Source of the DNA: Rhizobium sp. NFR07
GTDB lineage: Bacteria > Pseudomonadota > Alphaproteobacteria > Rhizobiales > Rhizobiaceae
Direction: 5' to 3'
Assembly (NCBI RefSeq): GCF_900111905.1
Contig: NZ_FOKM01000005.1
Location: 1 to 64,000, forward strand
DNA length: 64,000 bases
Part shown: positions 21,518 through 33,291 of the stretch, in pieces
Layout: each line of letters begins with the position of its first letter
Numbering within the stretch: the first letter of the stretch is position 1
The notes under the pieces: generated by a model
What the model saw: only the letters and a program-made list of their open reading frames with translations
What the model was told of the DNA's origin: nothing
Database searches by the model: none
Program-made: the position numbers and the translations under genes

Positions 21518-22294
21518 TCATATAATCTCGGCGAGAGCCATTGCAAAGGTCAACACGCTGACCTCTGCGGCGCCGGCCTTCTTGAGCGCCCGTGTCGCAG
21601 CGGACACAGTGGCACCGGTCGTATAGACATCGTCGACGAGAACGACGCGCTTGCCGAAGATCTCCGGTTCGCGCCCCGGCGGGACCGCGAATGCCGCCCG
21701 CACATTTTCCTCTCTCGCCCGAGCCGTCAGCCCAACCTGGCGGCGGGTCCGCTTGGTCCGAACCAGCGCGGCCGGCAGGTAAGGCTTGTCCGCCCGCTTC
21801 GCGAGGTGCCGCGCCAGCTCCGCGGCCTGATTGTATTTCCGCAGGACGAACCGCGTCCGATGCAGCGGCACCGGCACGATCGCATCACATCGGTCGAGGC
21901 AGTCCTGCCCTCCCCGCTCCATCCACGCCGCCATGGTTGGCGCCAGATCGCCTCGATCCTTATATTTTAGCCCATGAACCATCACCCGGGCCGCACCGTC
22001 GAAAATCACCGCGGAGCGAAGCCGGGCGAAGACCGGCGGATGCGCGATCGCCTGCGCCGACAGCATGCCCGGGCCGGGGTCGTAGGAGAATGGCAGGCCG
22101 AGCATGTCGCAATAGGGGCGTTCAATGAACCGCAGCTTTTGCCAGCAGGCAGCGCAGACAGCGCCGTGGCGGCCGGTCATGACCCCGCATCCGAGACAGA
22201 TCGGCGGATAGATCAGATCGGCCGCACGCCGCGCCCATCCAGACGCGGAAGCGCCGAGACTGGAGACGAGACTGAGGGCCGGATGGTCGGTCAT
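21518..22294 (-). CDS. ComF family phosphoribosyltransferase-like protein
   Basis: 258 residues. An N-terminal zinc-ribbon-like part (ICLGCG and VCAACW) precedes a phosphoribosyltransferase domain with the signature VVLVDDVYTTGAT. ComF relatives take part in DNA uptake in some bacteria, but most rhizobial members have no tested role. The chosen ATG at 22294 gives a typical start; an earlier TTG would almost reach the divergent methyltransferase. First gene of the comF-grxC-nitrilase group. Confidence 0.9.
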   Translation of the reverse strand: MTDHPALSLVSSLGASASGWARRAADLIYPPICLGCGVMTGRHGAVCAACWQKLRFIERPYCDMLGLPFSYDPGPGMLSAQAIAHPPVFARLRSAVIFDGAARVMVHGLKYKDRGDLAPTMAAWMERGGQDCLDRCDAIVPVPLHRTRFVLRKYNQAAELARHLAKRADKPYLPAALVRTKRTRRQVGLTARAREENVRAAFAVPPGREPEIFGKRVVLVDDVYTTGATVSAATRALKKAGAAEVSVLTFAMALAEII

Positions 22295-22350
22295 GGCTTG
22301 ACAATAAGCGCCAGACGGCGCCTTAGCGAAGAACAATTCGAGTGGTGATG

Positions 22351-23217
22351 ATGGAAATTCTTTTCGACGAGACGCTGGTAGCCAAAAGGCGCGAGCAGGC
22401 CTTCGCCAGACGGACGGACAAGGCCGATTTCCTTCTGGAGATCGCAGCCCAGGAAATGGCCGAGCGGCTGTCCGTCGTCGAGCGGCGGTTCCCGCAGGCG
22501 GTCGAACTGCATGGCGCCACCGGCGCGGCTGCCCGCAATGCGCTGGCGACCGGCAAGGTTGAAGCCATTTCCCGCATCGAGACCAGTGCGACCTTCGCTG
22601 CCGGCGGCGAGATCCAGGTCGCCAATCTCGACGACGTGCCGCTGGCGCCCGAAAGCGTCAACCTCGTCTTGTCGCCACTCTCCCTGCATTTGGTCAACGA
22701 CACACCCGGCACCTTCGTGCGCATTCGCCGGGCGCTGAAGCCGGACGGACTGTTCCTTGCTGCGATCCCAGGTGCCGGCACGCTTGCCGAGCTGCGCGAC
22801 GTGCTGCTCGCCGCGGAAGCCGAACTGACCGGTGGCGCCAGCCCGCGCGTCATTCCCTTTGCGGATGTCCGCGATGTCGGATCGCTGCTGCAGCGCGCGG
22901 GCTTCACCCTTCCTGTCGTCGATGCCGAGAGCTACACGGTGCGCTATGACTCGCTCTTTCCCCTGATGCGGGATCTGCGGGCCATGGGCATGACCAACCC
23001 GCTCACCGGACGCAGCAGAAAGCCGCTCAACCGCGCTTTCTTCCTGAGGGCGGCCGAGATCTATGCGGAACGCTATTCGGATCCGGACGGCCGCATCCGC
23101 GCCACCTTCACGATCATCTACGCATCGGGCTGGGCGCCGCATGACAGCCAGCAGCAGCCGCTGAAACCCGGCTCGGCAAAGGTGCGCTTGGCCGATGCCC
23201 TGAAGAAACTGGATTGA
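22351..23217 (+). CDS. NDUFAF5-like class I SAM methyltransferase
   Basis: 288 residues. It resembles the alphaproteobacterial group related to mitochondrial NDUFAF5 and BioC: MEILFDETLVAKRREQA at the start, LSPLSLHLVND in the middle and FLAAIPGAGTLAELR after it. The glycine-rich SAM motif is weak (ELHGATG), as in this group. NDUFAF5 hydroxylates an arginine of complex I; the bacterial role is untested. In-frame GTG and ATG codons lie just upstream (22342, 22348); the family N-terminus favours 22351. Confidence 0.85.
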   Translation: MEILFDETLVAKRREQAFARRTDKADFLLEIAAQEMAERLSVVERRFPQAVELHGATGAAARNALATGKVEAISRIETSATFAAGGEIQVANLDDVPLAPESVNLVLSPLSLHLVNDTPGTFVRIRRALKPDGLFLAAIPGAGTLAELRDVLLAAEAELTGGASPRVIPFADVRDVGSLLQRAGFTLPVVDAESYTVRYDSLFPLMRDLRAMGMTNPLTGRSRKPLNRAFFLRAAEIYAERYSDPDGRIRATFTIIYASGWAPHDSQQQPLKPGSAKVRLADALKKLD

Positions 23218-23229
23218 GGGGGAGTTCGC

Positions 23230-23406
23230 TTAGCGCGATATGGCGTTCTGATAGGTATTACCGATGTGGCCGAACATCGCGTTCATCAGGTCGTAATAAT
23301 TGCCGAGAGCGATGGCCAGCGTGATGCCGATGATGGCGGCCAGCAGGCTATATTCAACGGCGGTCGCGCCGCTTCTGTCCGACAGAAGGCTACGGAAAAA
23401 ACGCAT
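23230..23406 (-). CDS. Flp family type IVb pilin
   Basis: 58 residues. Short basic leader, then the Flp signature SGATAVEYSLLAAIIG, whose Gly-Ala junction is the prepilin peptidase site and whose Glu is needed for assembly. One hydrophobic helix follows. It would be the major subunit of a Tad pilus. No assembly genes lie beside it. AGAGGA lies upstream of the ATG at 23406; an earlier TTG is less likely. Confidence 0.9.
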   Translation of the reverse strand: MRFFRSLLSDRSGATAVEYSLLAAIIGITLAIALGNYYDLMNAMFGHIGNTYQNAISR

Positions 23407-23455
23407 GAAAGGTCCTCTCAAGACCGTCGCCTTCGCGTGATGCTCGAACCGGCGG

Positions 23456-23776
23456 TCAGCAATCCCCGTCGACCCCGTATCCCTGCACCACGCAGACCGA
23501 ACCGGGCGTGTCCTGCAGGACGCTGCGGCGGATCGTATAGTGCTTGATATTGCCTTCGGCGGGCTTGATCGAACCCGTCGTCAGCATGTCGAAATCCTGC
23601 TGCACATTCGCCATGCGCTGCTTCTCCGCACGTTCGGCAAGCATCGGCGTGACAATGAGCGAGAGTGCGATGGCTGCCGTGCCGAAGAGCAGGGCGACGT
23701 TGAGTATGCCGGTCTTGCCGGATCTGTACGTCGCGCGCTGGCGATCGCGTACAGTTTTCCAGAACTCGTCGTCCAT
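23456..23776 (-). CDS. Hypothetical single-pass membrane protein beside the Flp pilin
   Basis: 106 residues: basic cytoplasmic start, one membrane helix (about 24-44, GILNVALLFGTAAIALSLIV), then a short outside part with two Cys (VCVVQGYGVDGDC) at the very end. No family recognised. It is 49 bases upstream of the pilin and on the same strand, so the two are probably co-transcribed, and a pilus-related role is possible. GAGG lies nine bases before the ATG at 23776. Confidence 0.7.
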   Translation of the reverse strand: MDDEFWKTVRDRQRATYRSGKTGILNVALLFGTAAIALSLIVTPMLAERAEKQRMANVQQDFDMLTTGSIKPAEGNIKHYTIRRSVLQDTPGSVCVVQGYGVDGDC

Positions 23777-23879
23777 TCCTCGAAGCCTCGCCAATGCTAT
23801 CAGGTGCCAAGCACTGACGATGCCAGAATCCGTTGAATGAATTGTTAACGCGATCTAAATCCGACGCCGCTAATTTTAG

Positions 23880-24290
23880 TTAAAGCAGATCCTGCAGGAT
23901 CGGGATCAGCGGCTCGTCCGCCGGCGGCATGGGGTAGTCCCGCAGCGCATTCGGGCGCACCCATTTGATCTGCTGCCCCTCCCGCCCGGTAGGGATGCCC
24001 TCGAAGCGACGGCAGATGTAAAGCGGCATCAGCAGGTGAAAGGTCTCGTAGCTGTGGCTGGCGAAGGTCAGCGGCGCAAGGCAGGCGACCTTGGTCACGA
24101 TACCAAGCTCCTCGTCCAGCTCGCGGATGAGCGTTTCTTCGGGTGTTTCGCCCGGCTCCACCTTGCCGCCAGGGAACTCCCACAGGCCGGCGAGTGATTT
24201 GCCCTCCGGACGCTGGGCGAGCAGAATGCGGCCGTCGGAATCGATCAGCGCGCAGGCGGCGACCAGCAGGATCTTTCTCTCCACGCTCAT
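23880..24290 (-). CDS. mutT: 8-oxo-dGTP diphosphatase MutT-like Nudix hydrolase
   Basis: 136 residues with a perfect Nudix box at about 41-63 (GGKVEPGETPEETL and RELDEELGI). Rhizobial MutT proteins of this length sanitise 8-oxo-dGTP to prevent mutations. The N-terminal VAACALIDSDGRILLAQRP is typical. Last gene of the minus-strand group parvulin-argJ-GNAT-mutT, three bases after the GNAT gene. Confidence 0.9.
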   Translation of the reverse strand: MSVERKILLVAACALIDSDGRILLAQRPEGKSLAGLWEFPGGKVEPGETPEETLIRELDEELGIVTKVACLAPLTFASHSYETFHLLMPLYICRRFEGIPTGREGQQIKWVRPNALRDYPMPPADEPLIPILQDLL

Positions 24291-24293
24291 TCT

Positions 24294-25076
24294 CTAGTCT
24301 CCCTGCCGCCAATATCGATAGGAATAGGCCTTGCGGAAGCCGAGGCGGTGATAGAGCGACAGTGCCGCCTCATTGCTTTTCTCGACCTGTAGCCACGCGG
24401 TCTTGGCGCCGCTGATGCGGGCCCAGCGCAATGCCGACGACATCATCTCGGTACCGAGCCCCTCGCGCCGGTGCTTCTCGGCGACTGCAAGGGAAAGAAT
24501 GCCGGCGAGGTCGTTGTCCTGCACGCAGAGCACGGTCGCGACCGCGCCGTTGTTCGGATCCTGCTTCATGAAATAGCCGGACGGCGGCTTGATGGCACTC
24601 AGCACTTCCGCGAGGGCTGGCTTGAGTGCAGCATCCTCTTCACCCACCTGCAGGCAGGCATCGGCGAAGCGGCCGATATCGTGGCTCGGCAGATAGTCGA
24701 GCGTGTCGGGCAGCTCCAGGCTCGCCAGCCCGGCCGTCAGCACGTCGACACTCTCGAAGGCCTCCCATCCGCTCTCCTCCAGATGCCGGATCATCGGCGG
24801 CGGCGCGAGCGGCGTTTCCCTGAGCACAAGCCGGCGGCCGTAATCCTCGAAACGCTTGGTTGCCTTGGCAAGCCGCGTGTCGAGGTCGCGATAATCGGAC
24901 GGGTCGAGAGGAACGATGCAGTTCAGCCGCTTCGACGGATGCCCGCCGGTCAGCCGCACCTGCCAGCTTCCGTCATAGACGACCGATGCCGCAGGCCAGG
25001 CCCGGAAGCCTACGGCTTCGAGCCTGCGAACCAAAGGCAGGTCGGCAGGGGCGGAAGATATTGTTATCACCTGCAT
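24294..25076 (-). CDS. GNAT family N-acetyltransferase
   Basis: 260 residues. The C-terminal acetyl-CoA binding motif is EKHRREGLGTEMM, followed by LYHRLGFRKAYSYRYW. The N-terminal half looks like a second, degenerate GNAT unit. Substrate unknown. Its ATG overlaps the argJ stop by one base (TGATG), so it is coupled to argJ; whether it supports arginine synthesis is not shown. Confidence 0.9.
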   Translation of the reverse strand: MQVITISSAPADLPLVRRLEAVGFRAWPAASVVYDGSWQVRLTGGHPSKRLNCIVPLDPSDYRDLDTRLAKATKRFEDYGRRLVLRETPLAPPPMIRHLEESGWEAFESVDVLTAGLASLELPDTLDYLPSHDIGRFADACLQVGEEDAALKPALAEVLSAIKPPSGYFMKQDPNNGAVATVLCVQDNDLAGILSLAVAEKHRREGLGTEMMSSALRWARISGAKTAWLQVEKSNEAALSLYHRLGFRKAYSYRYWRQGD

Positions 25077-26317
25077 CAGCTCCGGTAGTCGCCATTGATG
25101 GCGACATATTCCTTGGTCAGGTCGCAAGTCCACACGGTCGCCTTGCCCGATCCAAGGCCAAGGTCGACGCGAACCGGAATGTCCTGGCCCTTCATCACGT
25201 TCGAGGCCGCCTCTTCCGAATAGCCCGCGTCGCGCTCGCCATTGACGGCAACGCGCACGTCGCCGAACCAGATCGCCAGCTTGTCGCGGTCGGCGGCTTC
25301 GCCCGCCTTGCCGACGGCCATGACGATGCGGCCCCAGTTGGCGTCCTCGCCGGCGGCCGCGGTCTTGACCAGCGGCGAATTGGCGATCGACAGCGCGATC
25401 GTCTTGGCGGCCGCGTCGCTTTCTGCGCCCGTCACGGTGATTTCCAGCATCTTGGTAGCGCCCTCGCCATCGCGGGCGACCTGGATCGCGAGATCCTTCA
25501 ACAGGGCATTCAACGCCTCGCGGAAGGAAGCGAGCGCCGGATCCTTTGCGTCGACGATCTGCTTCTGGCCATCCTTGGCGGCAGCGCCGGTGGCAAACAG
25601 CATCAGCGTATCGGAGGTCGACGTGTCGCTGTCGACGGTCATCGAATTGAAGCTCGGCTCGACGCCGGCCGACAGCAGGTTCTGCAGCACGGGTGCCGCG
25701 ATATCCGCATCGGTGACGACGAAGGAGAGCATGGTCGCCATGTCCGGCGCGATCATGCCCGCACCCTTGGCAATGCCATTGATCGTCACCTCGACACCGC
25801 CAATCTCGGCGGTGCGGGTGGCAACCTTCGGATAGGTATCGGTGGTCATGATCGCCTTGGCGGCTTCCTGCCAGAAATCGCCGGTCGCGGTCTTGTGCAT
25901 GTCGCCGAGCACGCCGGCAAACTTGCCGGCATCGAGCGGCTCGCCGATGACGCCGGTGGAGGCGAGATAGACTTCATTCTCGCCGCAGCCGACGGCTTCC
26001 GAAGCGGATTTCGCGGTCAGTGCCGTCGCAGCCTTGCCCTTGACGCCCGTAAAGGCATTGGCATTGCCCGAATTAACAACCACGGCGCGGGCAACACCGT
26101 GCGACAGGTTCGAGCGGCAGAAATCGACAGGTGCCGAAGGGCATTTGGACTTGGTGAAGACGCCTGCAACTGTCGCCGGCTCGTCGAACACCATCATCAG
26201 CACGTCGGTGCGGTTCTTGTACTTGATACCGGCAGCCGCTGTCGCCATCCGCACGCCGCGGACCACGGGCATTTCGGGATAGGATTTCGGCGCGAGAGGG
26301 GAGATGGAAGCGGACAT
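25076..26317 (-). CDS. argJ: Bifunctional ornithine acetyltransferase / N-acetylglutamate synthase
   Basis: 413 residues. ArgJ recycles the acetyl group from N-acetylornithine to glutamate and in bifunctional forms also uses acetyl-CoA. The precursor cleaves itself at the Ala-Thr bond in [14 protein letters not shown], giving alpha and beta chains; the Thr nucleophile is present. Other conserved parts are [11 protein letters not shown] and the C-terminal [11 protein letters not shown]. argH of the same pathway lies at 48.8 kb. Confidence 0.97.
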   Translation of the reverse strand: MSASISPLAPKSYPEMPVVRGVRMATAAAGIKYKNRTDVLMMVFDEPATVAGVFTKSKCPSAPVDFCRSNLSHGVARAVVVNSGNANAFTGVKGKAATALTAKSASEAVGCGENEVYLASTGVIGEPLDAGKFAGVLGDMHKTATGDFWQEAAKAIMTTDTYPKVATRTAEIGGVEVTINGIAKGAGMIAPDMATMLSFVVTDADIAAPVLQNLLSAGVEPSFNSMTVDSDTSTSDTLMLFATGAAAKDGQKQIVDAKDPALASFREALNALLKDLAIQVARDGEGATKMLEITVTGAESDAAAKTIALSIANSPLVKTAAAGEDANWGRIVMAVGKAGEAADRDKLAIWFGDVRVAVNGERDAGYSEEAASNVMKGQDIPVRVDLGLGSGKATVWTCDLTKEYVAINGDYRS

Positions 26318-26343
26318 CGGCGGACCCTGGCTGTCTAATATGA

Positions 26344-26368
26344 AAGGGGCCCGGATGAACCGGGCCCA
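26344..26368 (-). terminator. Terminator between the parvulin gene and argJ
   Basis: Stem GGGCCCGG/CCGGGCCC with a five-base loop, 10 bases after the parvulin stop; on the minus strand it is followed by the T-rich CTTTCATATT. It may attenuate transcription into argJ rather than stop it fully. Confidence 0.6.
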
Positions 26369-26377
26369 TGATTGCAC

Positions 26378-27283
26378 TTACTGCTGAGCCGGCGCGGTGG
26401 GCGCGGCGGCGTCCGGAGCCGCAGCATCGCCGCCGGCATCCTGCATCTTGCCGACTTCTTCATAACCCTTCTTCAGGGCTTCGTCGGTGATCTCGATCTT
26501 CTGGTCGGCCTTCGCCTTGTCGATCATCGCGACATACTTGTCGCGCATGACGAGCTGCTTGACCTGATCCTTGACCTGCTCGAACGGCGGCGGCGGGGCG
26601 TCGCGCTTGTCTTCGAGCTTGATGACGTGGAAACCGAACTGGGTCTTGACCGGGGTCTTGGTATAGGCGCCCTTTTCAAGCGCCATTGCCGCCTGTTCGA
26701 ATTCCGGAACCATGCGGCCCGGGCCGAACCAGCCGAGGTCACCGCCTTCGTCCTTGTTGGAATCCTGGCTCTTTTCCTTGGCGATCGCAGCAAAATCCTT
26801 GCCGGCATCGAGGTCGGCGATGATCGCCTTGGCCTCGTCCTCGGTCTTCACCAGGATATGGGCGGCCTTGATTTCTTCCTGCTTCGGCAGGCCGGCGATT
26901 TCCTTGTCGTAGCGGGCCTTCACCTCTTCATCGGTGGTGGCTTCGACGACATGCTTGCGGAAGAAGGCGTTATGCAGCTCGCGGTCGCCGATATAGGCCA
27001 TGCGCTGCTTGAAATCTTCGGTCTTGTCGACGCCTTCAGCGATTGCGCCGCTGGCGAGAAGCTTGATGTCGATGGCGCCGGAAAGGGCCGCGACCTTCTT
27101 CTGGTCGTCGGGCAGCTGGGCGAGCTGGGGATCGAGATTCTGTACGGCCAGATCCAGCTCGGACTGGTGGATCTCCAGATTGCCGACCTTGGCGACGACC
27201 GGGTCTTCCTGCGCGAATGCGGGAGCCTGGAAGGAGATCGCAGCGGCGATGGCCGCCGTTACGAGAAGTTTGTGGCGCAACAT
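26378..27283 (-). CDS. Periplasmic parvulin-type peptidyl-prolyl isomerase
   Basis: 301 residues. Signal peptide about 1-23 (MLRHKLLVTAAIAAAISFQAPAFA region), N-terminal helical chaperone part, then the parvulin domain (about 140-235, IKAAHILVKTEDEA to FGFHVIKLED), and an Ala/Pro-rich end. It accelerates proline isomerisation in exported proteins, like SurA/PrsA/PpiD relatives. The frame is open 66 codons upstream, but AAAGG before the ATG and the signal peptide fix the start. Divergent from secA, an export partner. Confidence 0.93.
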   Translation of the reverse strand: MLRHKLLVTAAIAAAISFQAPAFAQEDPVVAKVGNLEIHQSELDLAVQNLDPQLAQLPDDQKKVAALSGAIDIKLLASGAIAEGVDKTEDFKQRMAYIGDRELHNAFFRKHVVEATTDEEVKARYDKEIAGLPKQEEIKAAHILVKTEDEAKAIIADLDAGKDFAAIAKEKSQDSNKDEGGDLGWFGPGRMVPEFEQAAMALEKGAYTKTPVKTQFGFHVIKLEDKRDAPPPPFEQVKDQVKQLVMRDKYVAMIDKAKADQKIEITDEALKKGYEEVGKMQDAGGDAAAPDAAAPTAPAQQ

Positions 27284-27526
27284 CAAGTTACCTTTCGCAT
27301 GGACGCCGGCCTCGTGTGAGGCCAGCCTAAAATCCTTCACAAACACCGGAATGTGGCCATTCTGTATCGGCCGCAACCGTTGACATAATTCGGACCCCCT
27401 CTTATCTGTCACGCAACTTGGCGTCCAGAAGAGTTTCCGGGCGCAGCGGGTCAATTTGCCGGCACCGGAAACGACCGGCACTCTGCCCCGTCTCCCATGG
27501 GACTGAGATCAGAAAGGACCATTTGC

Positions 27527-30238
<2,712 letters not shown>

Positions 30239-30271
30239 GGCCCGCACGAACCCCGTGAAATGACCGATTGG

Positions 30272-30300
30272 CGCCGCCCGCAAGGGCGGCGTTTTCGTTT
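30272..30300 (+). terminator. Terminator after secA
   Basis: Perfect stem CGCCGCCC/GGGCGGCG with loop GCAA, then TTTTCGTTT. Confidence 0.9.
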
Positions 30301-30406
30301 GGTCTGGACCATGCCCGCTAACGGCTGTAACTGTGCGGAAGAACCGTTTCTTAACCCTGCCATGGCAGGGTCCACCCATTGTTTGTGCGGCATTAAAGAG
30401 CATCGC

Positions 30407-31825
30407 GTGCCCCTCATGGCGGTCATCGAAACAGTGGAAAGACTGCTCCCGCCAAGCCTGCGTGCCCGGGTCGTGCCGCTTGTCGGCAAGGTCGCCACCG
30501 CACTGACCGACAAGGGCGAGACGGCACGCGCGCAGCGCCAGGCACTGACCGCGTTTGCCATCCGCATCGCCAGCGCCGCCATCGCCTTCCTGTCGCAGAT
30601 CCTGCTTGCCCGGATCATGGGCGAGTTCGAATACGGCCTCTATGCCTTCGTCTGGGTGATCGTCATCCTGGCCGGCAGCCTGTCCTGCCTCGGCTTCCAC
30701 ACCTCGATCATCCGCTTCTCGCACCGATATATCGCCGACGGCGAGCCGGGCATGGTGCGGGGCCTGAACATCGCGTCCTGCCTGATCGCGCTTGCCGCCT
30801 CCACGGTTTTCGGATGCCTCGGCTTCGCCTTCCTCTTCCTCTTCGGTGATCATATCGAGCCCTATTACGTCGTGCCGGTCGGCATCGCGCTCTTCATCAT
30901 TCCGATGATTGCCGTCGGCGATATTCTGGATGGCATGGCCAGAACCCGGGGCTGGACGATCTCGGCGCTCGCCCCGACCTATATCCTGAGGCCCATCCTG
31001 ATCCTCACCTTCATGGCGACGGCAGCGCTGTCGGGCGCGCCGGCAAGCGCCAGGACCGCCATGGCGGCCGCGCTGGCGGCAACCTACGTGACCACCTTCG
31101 CTCACATCCTGCAGCTGACCCTTCGGCTGCGCGGCGCCTATGGGACTGCGCCGCGCCGCTACCAGCTCGGCACCTGGCTCAAATTTTCCCTGCCGCTCTT
31201 CCTCGTCGACGGCATAAGCTTCCTTCTGACCAATGCCGATGTGGTCGTGGTCGGCCTCTACCTCCCGCCCGATCAGGTGGGCATCTATTTCGCGGCAGCC
31301 AAGACGATCGTGCTCGTGCAGTTCGTCTATTTCTCGATCAAGGCAGCCGCTGCACCACGCTTTTCCGCCATTATCGCCGAGAACGACATGAAGGCGTTGG
31401 CGACCTTTGCCGGCGAAGCCGCACGCTGGACGTTTTGGCCGTCGCTTGCGATCGGCATCTGCACGCTCGCGGCCGGCGAACTGCTTCTGTCGCTCTTCGG
31501 CCCGGCCTTCACCGAGGGCCACTGGCTGATGGCCATCCTGTTTGCCGGCATCCTCGCCAAGGCATCGGTCGGCCCCGGCGAAGTGCTCTTGAACATGGCC
31601 GGCAAGCAGAACCTGTGCGTAGCATTATATGCAATCACGCTTATAGTCGCGATCACCTTGAATGTGATGCTCATTCCGCTCTATGGTCTGACAGGGGCCG
31701 CCATGTCATCCGCAGGTGCGGTCATGGTTGAGGCCCTCCTGCTGCACGTCGCCGTTAGGCGCACGCTCGGCATTGTCCTCTTTGCCTTCGCCCGGCCAGA
31801 CCCCAACCGTCCAGGAGCGACTTGA
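30407..31825 (+). CDS. Wzx-like polysaccharide flippase (MOP superfamily)
   Basis: About 472 residues with roughly 12-14 membrane helices from residue 45 onward and the family feature LARIMGEFEYGLYAFVW near the first helix pair. Such proteins move lipid-linked oligosaccharides across the inner membrane during polysaccharide or LPS synthesis. The frame is open back to 30260, but that would start inside the secA terminator. A GTG at 30407 has AAAGAG six bases upstream; an ATG at 30416 is the alternative. Its stop is two bases before the next start, so the two form an operon. Confidence 0.88.
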   Translation: MPLMAVIETVERLLPPSLRARVVPLVGKVATALTDKGETARAQRQALTAFAIRIASAAIAFLSQILLARIMGEFEYGLYAFVWVIVILAGSLSCLGFHTSIIRFSHRYIADGEPGMVRGLNIASCLIALAASTVFGCLGFAFLFLFGDHIEPYYVVPVGIALFIIPMIAVGDILDGMARTRGWTISALAPTYILRPILILTFMATAALSGAPASARTAMAAALAATYVTTFAHILQLTLRLRGAYGTAPRRYQLGTWLKFSLPLFLVDGISFLLTNADVVVVGLYLPPDQVGIYFAAAKTIVLVQFVYFSIKAAAAPRFSAIIAENDMKALATFAGEAARWTFWPSLAIGICTLAAGELLLSLFGPAFTEGHWLMAILFAGILAKASVGPGEVLLNMAGKQNLCVALYAITLIVAITLNVMLIPLYGLTGAAMSSAGAVMVEALLLHVAVRRTLGIVLFAFARPDPNRPGAT

Positions 31826-31827
31826 CC

Positions 31828-33105
31828 ATGCGGATCCCGCCGTCGTCCGACGACATCGAGCAAGCCGACGCCAACGGTGCCGCCAAGGAGCAGGCGCCTC
31901 GCGGCCCTCTGCCCGAAGCGGATCTGCAGCTGGCGATTGGCAGGACCGGGCGGGAGTTTTCTATCTATCCGGCCGCCCTCGGCTACGATCTGCAGGAGGA
32001 ACTCGAATTCCTCTCGCATCGTGCCATGGAGCCGAACATCTTCTTTTCCGCCCGCTTGCTCGCCCCCGCCATGCCGCGGGTGGAGGACAAGCAGGTGCGC
32101 TTCGCGCTGATCCGCGATGATAACGGCAATCGCAGCCGTCTGCGCCTGCTCATGCCGTTCACGGTCGAGAAACCGGGCTTCTCGGTCGGAGCGCCGATCA
32201 TCCGCGCCTGGGCCAACCCATTTGGCCCGCTCGGCACGCCGCTCGTCGACGCGGAGGACGCAGCTGAGACCATCGACAACCTGCTCGAAGTGCTCGTGTC
32301 GCCGCGGGCGCGCATGCCCTCGATCCTGGTTTTCCCGGATATTCGCGTGAACGGCCGCTTCGCCCAGCTCGCCAAGGCTGTCGCGATCAGCCATGACCTT
32401 CCGATCGCGCTGAGCGGAACCGCCCAGCGGCCGATGCTGGAAAGCCTGGTCGATGGCGAGGCCTATCTCAAGCATGCGGTTTCCGCCCATCATTACCGCG
32501 AGATGCGTCGCCAGTGGCGCCACCTCGAACGCTTAGGCCCGGTGAACTACAATATCGCGCGCCAGCCGGAAGAGATCCGCCTGCGGATGGAGGAATTCCT
32601 GGCGCTGGAGGCGAAAGGCTGGAAGGGCAAGAAACGGACGGCGCTGATCAGTGACCGTTACCGTGCAGCCTTTGCCCGCGAAGCGATCACCAACCTCGCT
32701 GAAATCGACGCCGTTCGCATTCATACCATCGATCTGAACGGCCGGGCGATTGCATCGATCGTCGTCTTCCTGATGGCCGGCGAGGCGTATACCTGGAAGA
32801 CCGCCTATGACGAGAGTCTTGCGCAGCATTCTCCCGGCAAGCTCCTGATCATGAAGCTGACGGAATGGCACCTGGACGATGCCAATATCGTCCGCACCGA
32901 TTCCTGCGCTGTTCCCGACCATCCGATCATGAGCCGGCTATGGGAAGAACGCGAAGAGATGGGCAATCTCGTCATCGGCCTCAATCGCAACGCCGACCGC
33001 GACGTGCGCCAGGTCGCAGCCCAGCTGCATCTCTACCGCAATACCCGCAACATGGCGCGCATCCTGCGCGAGAAGATCATGCAGCTGACGGGCCGCGACG
33101 GCTGA
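31828..33105 (+). CDS. CelD/BcsL-like GNAT acyltransferase
   Basis: 425 residues of the FemAB/GNAT-type group related to CelD of the cellulose operon. Two acetyltransferase-like units are seen; the C-terminal one has YTWKTAYDESLAQHSPG and a preceding segment with hydrophobic strands, typical of this family. In operon with the flippase, it probably modifies a polysaccharide precursor or lipid. Substrate is unknown. AGGAG lies upstream of the ATG at 31828. Confidence 0.8.
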   Translation: MRIPPSSDDIEQADANGAAKEQAPRGPLPEADLQLAIGRTGREFSIYPAALGYDLQEELEFLSHRAMEPNIFFSARLLAPAMPRVEDKQVRFALIRDDNGNRSRLRLLMPFTVEKPGFSVGAPIIRAWANPFGPLGTPLVDAEDAAETIDNLLEVLVSPRARMPSILVFPDIRVNGRFAQLAKAVAISHDLPIALSGTAQRPMLESLVDGEAYLKHAVSAHHYREMRRQWRHLERLGPVNYNIARQPEEIRLRMEEFLALEAKGWKGKKRTALISDRYRAAFAREAITNLAEIDAVRIHTIDLNGRAIASIVVFLMAGEAYTWKTAYDESLAQHSPGKLLIMKLTEWHLDDANIVRTDSCAVPDHPIMSRLWEEREEMGNLVIGLNRNADRDVRQVAAQLHLYRNTRNMARILREKIMQLTGRDG

Positions 33106-33189
33106 GCTGCATATCCCGGCCTTGATAGTCTAACGACAAGCGAAAGCCGGGGCCATGTCATGACCCCGGCTTGCCTCATTCCTGAATGC

Positions 33190-33291
33190 TGGAGCGTTTC
33201 CGCTTTTTCTCCGAAACGCGAAACCGCTCAGATCCTTTAATCTTACGCAGTTCCGAACGCAAAACCGCTACGCACTTTTGCTGGAACTGCC
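33190..33291 (+). repeat. Dispersed rhizobial intergenic repeat, family R1, copy 2
   Basis: Bases 33190-33255 match 9178-9113 (opposite orientation) at about 85 percent identity. The copy continues with an ACGCAAAACCGCTACGCAC segment and ends with CTGGAACTGC, which is complementary to GCAGTTCC at 33248-33255, so the second half can fold. It fills the gap between convergent genes. Confidence 0.8.

Noticed and set aside
33143..33173. Hairpin AGCCGGGG/CCCCGGCT after the CelD-like gene as a terminator
   Set aside because: The stem is real but no T-run follows, so I do not call it a terminator.
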